A stretch of DNA of 64,000 nt from Ichthyophis bannanicus (taxonomy: Eukaryota; Chordata; Amphibia; Gymnophiona; Ichthyophiidae): NCBI GenBank assembly GCA_033557465.1, contig CM066037.1, positions 516,328,686-516,392,685 of the forward strand, in the 5' to 3' direction. Of the stretch, positions 57,262-64,000 are shown in pieces (position 1 is the stretch's first letter; the number at the start of each line of letters is the position of its first letter). Made by a program: the position numbers and the translations under genes. The notes beneath the pieces are model-generated. The model had not been told where the DNA came from. It was given only the letters and a program-made list of their open reading frames with translations, and made no database searches.

Positions 57262-59546
57262 TCAATCAATCTCCTGGTGGGCCCGTTTCTTCTTCCCCCG
57301 AATGCTTCTCTTGGTGTGCTGCTTGGCGTATTTTTCATCTGGGGTTTCCCGCAGCAGCAACCAGCAGAAATCAGCCATCATAGTGGTGTTCCATCTTCCT
57401 TGGTACCTTCTCTCTGTGTCCTTGATGTCCTGGTGAAACCTTTCACCTTGTTCTTCACTGTACGCCCCCAAGTTTTCGGGAAAGTAGTTCACATGGGAGT
57501 GCAAGAAATGGACTTTCAGGCTCATGTTACAGCCTTGTTCTTTGAAGGCATTGAGCATCCTGGCAACAATATCCTTATAGTTCTCATCCCGCCTGTTCCC
57601 CAAGAATTTGAGAACAACATCCTTGAAGAAATCCCAGGCGTCTTTTTCCTTCTCAGACATCGTTTCAGCAAATGCTCCATCTGAAATGAGTTTCCTTATA
57701 TCAGGGCCAACACTCACTCCTTCCTTTAGCTTTGCTTCAGAAAGTCGGGGGAACTTTGAGCAAAGGTACCGAAAGCACTCACCATCTTTTGGAAGGGACT
57801 TGATGAATTGCTTAATGAGACCCAACTTAATGTGGAGAGGTGGTAATAGAATTTTATCACGAGGTACCAAGCTCTCATGAAGAACATTTTTCTCACCGGG
57901 TCTCAAATACTCCCGAATTGGCCAGTCTTTTTCCCCCCAGTGTAGGTCGCGGGCCCGGCTATCCCACAAGCAAAGGAAGCAGGGATATTTGGTGAAACCG
58001 GATTGCTGCCCTAATAGCATGGATAGAATTTTAAAGTCTCCACAAATCATCCACTTATGCTCATCATAACGAATCTTCTGAAGAATCAGGGCCAAATTCT
58101 CGTATTTTTCTTGGAGAATAACAGAGTGAGCAATAGGAACTGAAGCGAATGTGTTGCCATTATAAAGAACACCTTTTATCTTTATCTTTATCAAAATTTA
58201 TCTTTATCTTTATCTTTATCAAAATTTGATATACCGCTATGGCAATAGCATTAAGCGGTGTACAATTTAAAATTTGATTTGCACCACAATCCAGGAAAGG
58301 GAACGCCAAAGTTAAAACAGGAAAGAGGGTACAAGAGAAAGAGAAATACATCACACAGGACACAACAATAAATCATAATAGATTACACATAACTTATATT
58401 AACAATTTGCCTCAAATCATACTATAACAAATCATAGAAGTAATAATAACAACCAACCAGGATACAGAAATATAGATGGACAAACACAAACAATACTTGG
58501 GTTAAGCACACAGACAGACCAATTAGGGAGGGCTTCGGAGGGCAGATCAAATGCTTTCTGAAAGAGATACGTTTTGAGTAATAGCTTAAACTGAGGTTAA
58601 GATGACTCTAAACGCAGTGAGGTGGGTAACATATTCCATAGTGATGGGCCAAGAAAAAACCAGGCTGAGTGTCGTGTCTGTTCCAGATGGGCTTGTGATG
58701 GTGATGGCAGAGACAGACGGTTAGTATGAGTAGAACAGAGCTGTCTTTTGATGAATCAATGAACAGCCGCCATTCAGCAGGATCATACTTGAGTTTAAAC
58801 TTTTCCATCACTCCGTATATATCGTTGCAAAATACCAAATCTTCCTCTTTGCTGAAATACTTCAAAAATTGTGTCTCGCGGTTGCGGTACCAATAAAAAG
58901 TTGTTCCTGGTGACAATAGATTTTTCTGTTTAAGCCGAGAACCTAGCAGTTGGGCAGCATCTTTTGGGAGTCCTAAATCCCGGACTAAATCATTCAATTC
59001 AGCTTGAGAGAAAAGTTCAGGTTTCGGATCTGGTTCAGTTTCAAACTCGGAAGTACTGGACTCATCGGGAAAAGCCATCTGATGAGTCTCATCATGATCA
59101 GAACCGTCCACACAAATATGATCCAAAGATTTTGGTGGTTCAGGCACAGGTACTTCGTTGCTATGAGGCATAGGCCTAATTGCTGAGGGAAGGTTGGGGT
59201 AACTTATTACGTTCTTATTTTTTAAGTTGTATCCCTTCACAATGCAAGAGCAAAAATAGCAGTCACTGCTGTGGTCTCTTTGTTCACGCCACATCATAGG
59301 TATTCTGAAACGAAATGCTTGTTTTTTACCTTTCATCCATAAGCGTAGATCTTCCTCACATGTCTTGCACACTTTGTGAGGAGCCCACGGTTTGTCTTGA
59401 TCGCCTAACTTCAAACCGAAATAGGCGAAATATACTTTTTTAATAAATGCAGAAATGTTCCTCTGCCGCTTTTTCACGGTATATTCCCCACAAATAAAAC
59501 AAAAACTGTCTGGAGAGTTGACGAAACCTCTGGCTCTGTGAGCCAT
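57262..59546 (-). pseudogene. Candidate transposase of the CACAG transposon (frame intact but split by a LINE)
   Basis: ATG at 59,546 begins MAHRARGFVNSPDSFCFICG. The frame is open to the LINE at 58,742 and from 58,184 to the stop at 57,262, in all about 575 residues. N-terminal zinc-binding-like Cys groups: FCFICG, HKVCKTC and DCYFC (residues about 15-110). The C-terminal half has RLFIDSSK, ICGDFKI, CFLCLWDSR, PPLHIKLG and EEQGERFHQDI, which could supply D, D and E of an RNase-H-fold transposase with an inserted C-x2-C as in CMC transposases. MMADFCWLL and a basic tail (KRSIRGKKKRAHQ) close the protein. No other ORF shares the element. The function is inferred from its position between terminal repeats. 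Confidence 0.75.
58185..58742 (-). mobile_element. L2-like LINE in CACAG transposon copy 2
   Basis: Begins with (TTTATC)n tail, then the GATATACCGCTATGGC / TTAAGCGGTGTAC stem, then minus-strand FFLGPSLWNMLPTSLRLESS and LLLKTYLFQKAFDL. 5' truncated. Copy 1 reads straight through the site. Confidence 0.85.
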
Positions 59547-60599
59547 CACAAATACACAGCACTGCAAACTACAACTGTAGTGAACCACTTCGGAATAAAG
59601 CTGGATTACGACTGAGCAAACAAAAGGTAATAATGAACTTGCAAGAAACTGAAATTTGACAGGAACTTTCATGTCGCAACCACCGTGTTTGAGCGAGCGA
59701 ACGAGGCAAGGCGAACAGGAAAGAACATGCGCCAGCGCGAGTACTGGATTTAGCCCCCCGCCTCCCAATTGTCCTGTTAATGTATAAAATGAATACAAAA
59801 CACTCTAAAATATCATGAGGGAGTGTTTCTAGTTAGTTAACCATTACAACCTCTATTTTGGGCCAAGAAAATAAACTGCAGTCGGCTAAAAAGAAATTAT
59901 GTGAACATTCCTTATATGGGTAAGAAATCTAATTTTGCAAGAAAACGTGACGTGATGGAACATTTTGGCTATTTTTCCTGGATTCAGCACCCCAAAATCT
60001 ATAGGAATCAGTTGCAAAACTGGAGGCAGTTTTTTGGTAGTGTACCTGAGTTATTTAAATCTAATGTATCATCATGACCTACCCACTTTCATTCATTTCC
60101 CTCTCTGTCCAGACTTTGCTGTTCATGGTACTGGGACTATAATCTGGTTGAGTGACTCCAGTGTTCTGTTTACTACTGAGTATACACACAACAAAGCTAT
60201 CTTGCTCTAGTTTTTCTGCCAGAGGACACAGCACATACTTCTTAGGTACGTTCGTTGAGTTCAGCTGCCAGTAAAGTTCCCCCATGCTATCAGTTTGGTG
60301 GATTATGTTGCCTATTGAGTTAAACTGAAAAAGCCCATTAGGAACCCTTCTGAAGAAAAAATGGCTTTTAAATCCAAATTATTTCACTAGCATGCTATCA
60401 ATATTGCCATTAGTAATAAAAGAGATTCTATGTTAATGTGCTGGGTTTAATTTTAATCAACAGCAGAACATTTTTATTCATTTATTTTTAAGAACACTGC
60501 GCACACTATTTAATTTAATCAATTTTTTATCCCCCCCAACCATTAGATCAGGGCAACTTACAAGAACATGTAGAACACATGTAATAACGTACAGTATAC

Positions 60600-61175
60600 A
60601 GAACAAATAGTTTTGGAGACCATATCTCAAAGGATATAAAAGATTGGAAAAGGTTCAGAGGAGGGCGACCAAAATGATTTGGAGCCTGCGTCCAAAGACA
60701 TATGAGAAAAGACTTGAAGACCTAAATATGGAGGAGAGGAGGGATAGGGGAGATATGATTCAGACCTTTAAATATTTAAAGAGTATCAATGAACAAACAA
60801 ACCTCTTACAAAGACGGGGAAGCTGTAAAACTAGAGGGCATAACATGAAGCTGCAAGGGGGTAAACAAAAGCAATATCAGGAAATACTTTTCACTGCAAG
60901 GGTGGTGGATGCTTGGACTGCCCTCCCGATGGAAGTGGTGGGGGCAAATGCAGTGACTGAATTCAAAATGGCTTGGGACAGACACTGTGGATCCCTTTAT
61001 AGCAACAGGATAAAATCAAAATAAACATAACTCTTATATTTCAACAAATAGGGATGACTTACATGGAACGGTTGGTACACTCTTAAACAAAGGGGTGCCT
61101 GCTCTTGCCGCCTTGCTGGGCAGACTAGATGGATCATACTAGCCTTTATCTGCCATCATATAGTATGTTATTATG
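60600..61175 (+). mobile_element. CR1-type LINE, 3' fragment
   Basis: Plus-strand frame: EKVQRRATKMIWSLRPKTYEK, NMEERRDRGDMIQTFKYLKS, FTARVVDAWTALPMEVV, VTEFKMAWDRHCGSL, then a 3' UTR with CTTTATCTGCCATCATATAG. The RT catalytic region is missing. Confidence 0.85.
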
Positions 61176-61919
61176 TAAAACAATACTAGTCTGTTAAAAC
61201 ATTCTATATATAAATCATAAAATCTCTATTCCTCAATGTTGTTAAAATATTTTACAAATAGCCTTGTTTTAATAATTTCTGTAACTAAGTAATCTCTTAT
61301 TCCTTACAGCCACAAGTACAGACAGGGAAATGCACATGGTATGTGGCTTTGTGGAGTTGTGGTAAATGTGTGGCAATCATGCATTGGATCAGTTGGCTCC
61401 ACATTCCTGATTAGGAAGAAGGTTGCAAGTATGGCATAGCGTAGTGTGGCAACATAGTTTCTCATCATCTCCAGGAACAGCAGGAATTTAGTCTTCACGT
61501 ATGGGTAACGTCGTTACCAACAGAGTCTGTGTGGGAACGCTCTCCAGTGTCCAATTGGAAAGCTTTTAGGAGCACTCCACTGCAACCTGCATGACTTCCT
61601 TCCTCCTTCCCAACTCCCTCTCCTCAGCTGGGTTTGTAGCTGAGAAAGGAGAGAAAAAGAAACCCTATAACTCCTAGGGGAGGAGGGCAGATTGTGAAGA
61701 CTAAAATCCTTTTGTTCCTGGAGATCATCTGTTACAGGTGAGTAACTACGCTATCTCCAGAAACAAGCAGGAATGTAGTCTTCACATATGGGACGCCCTA
61801 GCTCCCAGTTGAAGTGACCTCAGAAATGGTGGAGGTTCACCTCAGAGTAGCCTGATGAGGTCATGATCCCCCACATGGCTTTCTGGCATTGTCAAAGTCT
61901 GGGACGGAGGTAGGAGTTT

Positions 61920-63000
61920 CTAAATCTGAAAGAGGTGCTGTAGTACAGCCTGCCCAAATATGGCATCCTGACGAGGGTCCTTGTCAGGACAATAATGGGC
62001 AGCAAAGGTATGGACAGAAGAGCAAGTTGCTGCTTTGCATATCTTGTCAATGGCAACAGAGCGTTTGTTTGTCATTGAGGTTTCCATTATACTTTCATTG
62101 GGAGTTGTGACATGCCCTTCCAGGGAGAGTCCTTTGTCATAGGCAAATGAGATACAGTCCGCTATCCATCTGGAGAGCATATGTTTAGATACAGGGAGAC
62201 TTAGGTGACTGGGGTCAAAGGAGATGAACAGCTATGAGGCTTTGCAGTGCTCTTGAGTCCTTTGGAGATAGAAAGCCAATGTACACTTGCAATCAACGAT
62301 GTGCAGGGCTGCTTCTGCTCAACACTCATGCGGTTTGGGAAAGAAGACTGGAAGCAAAATTGACTGGTTTAAATGAAAAGGAGAGACCACATTTGGCATA
62401 AAGTGTGGGTGAATCCTAAGAACAACTGTCATGGTGGAACCAGGTATAGGGTCAGTCCACCACTAATGCCTGAAGCTCATTAATGTGTCTAGCTGAAATG
62501 AGAGCAACTAGGAAGATTACCTTCCAAGGCAGGAACTTTAGTGAGGCCATGGCCAATGGTTCAAAGGGCAGCTTGAGAAGCTGTGTGCTAGAACGATGTT
62601 AAGGTCCCATGCTACCAGAGGTGACTTAATGGGCAATTTGGACAGGAGAAGACCACTCATGAAATGGGCCACTAGCAGTTGAGAGGACATTGGCTGTCCA
62701 TCCAGTAGGTGGTGAGAGGGCTGTGGTTGCATTGAGGTGGATTCTCACCGAGTTGATCTTCAGACCTGTTGATGACAGGTGGAGTGACTCCATTGGAGCC
62801 AAAAAGGGATTGAGATCCTTCTGAGAGCACCAGACAGAAAATCTCCGCCACTTGAAAGTGTATGAACGTCTGGTGGAAGGCTTCCTAGAAGCCAAAAGGA
62901 TATCCTTAACCTCTTGGGTAAGGTCAAGGCCCTGGAAAGCTATGCTCTCATCAGCCAAGCTGTGAGATGGAAAGATTGTGGATTGGGATGGAGTAGAGAG
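61920..63000 (-). pseudogene. DIRS-D tyrosine recombinase remnant
   Basis: Minus-strand pieces: EVKDILLASRKPSTRRSYTF and KWRRFSVWC (core-binding start, about 62,800-62,900), IRIHLNATTALSPP-type middle part, LSRWIADCISFAYDKGL, GHVTT (where His-x-x-Arg is expected; the Arg is lost), DKICKAATCSSVHTFAAHYC (Tyr). Frames shift at least three times. Confidence 0.75.
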
Positions 63001-64000
63001 CCATTGTCCTGGGAGAGGAGATTGGATGCAAATCCCAATCGCAGAGGTTGAGCCCAAGTCAGACATTGTAGCATAGGAAACCACGGTTGCCTTGGCCAGT
63101 GGAGGGCTATAAGTATCATGGAGCCTTTGTCAGACAGAAGCTTGAAAAGCATCTTGGGAATGAGGTGTATAAGAGGGAAAGTGTAAAGCAGACCCCAACC
63201 CCAGTGTAGGTGGAAGGTATCCACTGGTTGGATGGTGGATGTCAGAGTTCTCATGCAGAAGCGAGGAAGCTTGGCATTTTGGGGAGTTGAACAGATCTAT
63301 GTCTGTGGTTCCCAAGTCTGGAAGATGTAGGACGCTGTGTCTGGATGCAGAAACCATTCGTGGGGAAGGAGGATGCGACTCAGTTTGTCTGCCAAGACAT
63401 TGGACTCCCCCTAGGAGGTACATCGCTTGGAGGTGTTTTTGATGAGCAATGGCAAAAGATCACAGGTGCAGTGCCTCCTCGCAAATGGCCCAGGAACCTG
63501 TTCCTCCCTTCTTGTTGACACAGAACATGGCAACCCGATTGTCCGTCCTGACTTGGACCTGTTGTGTCCTGAGTTGGTGTTGAAACACTCTGAAGGCATT
63601 AGAGATAGCTCAGTGTTCCAGGAGATTGATCTAGAGTTGCGACTCTTGTGTTGTCCATAGCCCCTGTGTAGTCAGTTTGCAAAGGTGAGCCCCCTAACCC
63701 AGTTTGGAGGCATCTGTTGTCAGGATGCATTGAAGTGGAGGTATCTGAAAAGGTGACCCTACAAGCAGGTTTTCTGGAGAACACCACCACTGAAGGGATG
63801 TGGTTAGACAGGAACTTGGATCCTGTCCTGGAGACAGCCATAGGCCAGATTCCACTGGGAAGCCAGAGTCCATTGGACTATCTGCATATGTAGTCGGACA
63901 TATAGAATGACATGTATTGTAGAGGCCTTATGCCCAAGGAGCTGCAGCATCTCTCGGGCTGCCAGATGGTCTTATAGGAGTGTCTGGGTCACCAGTAGAA
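63000..64000 (-). pseudogene. DIRS-D RNase H remnant
   Basis: Minus-strand pieces: GLGGSPLQ-type start near 63,700, RVFQHQLRTQ...NRVAMFCVNKKGG in mixed frames near 63,500-63,600, LLGGVQCLGRQTESHPP (NALADALSR-equivalent position) and SMILIALHWPRQPWFPML, NLLSQDNGSLLHPNP near 63,000-63,150. Typical DIRS pol end, broken by several frameshifts. The RT core lies beyond the window. Confidence 0.65.

Larger units (their letters stand above)
56658..60050 (-). mobile_element. CACAG-terminated DNA transposon, copy 2
   Basis: CACAGGTACACTA (56,658-56,670) and TAGTGTACCTGAG (60,038-60,050; last triplet changed by one base). Flanks are TAA on the left and TTA on the right. Over 95 percent similar by eye to copy 1 between the termini and unrelated outside, which fixes the element ends. 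Contains an L2 insertion at about 58,185-58,742. Confidence 0.85.
61467..64000 (-). mobile_element. DIRS-D retrotransposon, 3' part (runs off the window)
   Basis: Left terminus ATCTCCAGGAACAGCAGGAA (61,467) with GTCTTCACGTATGGG. An inverted copy at 61,697-61,727 and a direct copy at 61,754-61,793 form the internal complementary region. Recombinase and RNase H remnants follow on the minus strand. A family distinct from DIRS-B/C. Confidence 0.8.

Overview
This window looks like a stretch of a large vertebrate genome made almost entirely of nested transposable elements. I found no convincing host exon, tRNA, rRNA or CRISPR array. Several DIRS retrotransposons, Penelope-like elements (PLEs), CR1- and L2-like LINEs, hAT elements and a gammaretrovirus-like ERV occur together. 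The CR1 type has a 3' region of the kind seen in amphibians and reptiles. I would guess an amphibian, possibly a caecilian, but the sequence does not prove this.

Layout. (1) 1-763 and 14,408-14,580 are 3' ends of L2-like LINEs. The second LINE was split by a PLE (about 764-14,410, minus strand) flanked by a 13-16 bp direct repeat. The PLE has long inverted terminal arms with hammerhead-ribozyme-like motifs and a reverse transcriptase/GIY-YIG endonuclease gene. Three elements sit inside it: a DNA transposon with CACAG termini and a Cys-rich candidate transposase (1,908-4,749), a DIRS element with gag, RT/RNase H, tyrosine recombinase and an SGNH-hydrolase-like ORF (about 5,918-11,684), and an unclassified 1.5 kb insertion (12,255-13,791). 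(2) 14,824-19,834 is a second DIRS (DIRS-B, minus) with inverted termini and an internal complementary region. (3) 21,196-22,112 is a pair of inverted PLE terminal repeats without a gene. (4) 24.4-28.45 kb holds CR1 fragments, a tRNA-derived SINE and a hairpin MITE. (5) 28,456-43,546 is a hAT-like element with a 400 bp palindrome and a minisatellite. It was invaded by a CR1 and by an ERV (32,077-43,312) whose own leader holds a LINE and whose 3' LTR holds a foreign solo LTR. (6) 44,450-46,823 is a second hAT of the same family. (7) 47,331-56,520 is DIRS-C (minus), broken by PLE repeats, a SINE, a LINE and a third hAT (53,002-55,806). (8) 56,658-60,050 is a second copy of the CACAG transposon, with a nearly clean transposase frame broken by an L2. 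(9) 60,600-61,175 is CR1, and 61,467 to the window end is a fourth DIRS (DIRS-D, minus).

No coding unit looks fully intact. The best preserved are the CACAG-transposon protein of copy 2 (split by one LINE), the DIRS-A RT/RNase H and recombinase, and the ERV env (one in-frame stop). The most interesting unit is the CACAG-terminated transposon. Its protein family I recall only as uncharacterised. Comparing the two copies fixes its ends, its target duplication and its likely role as a transposase.
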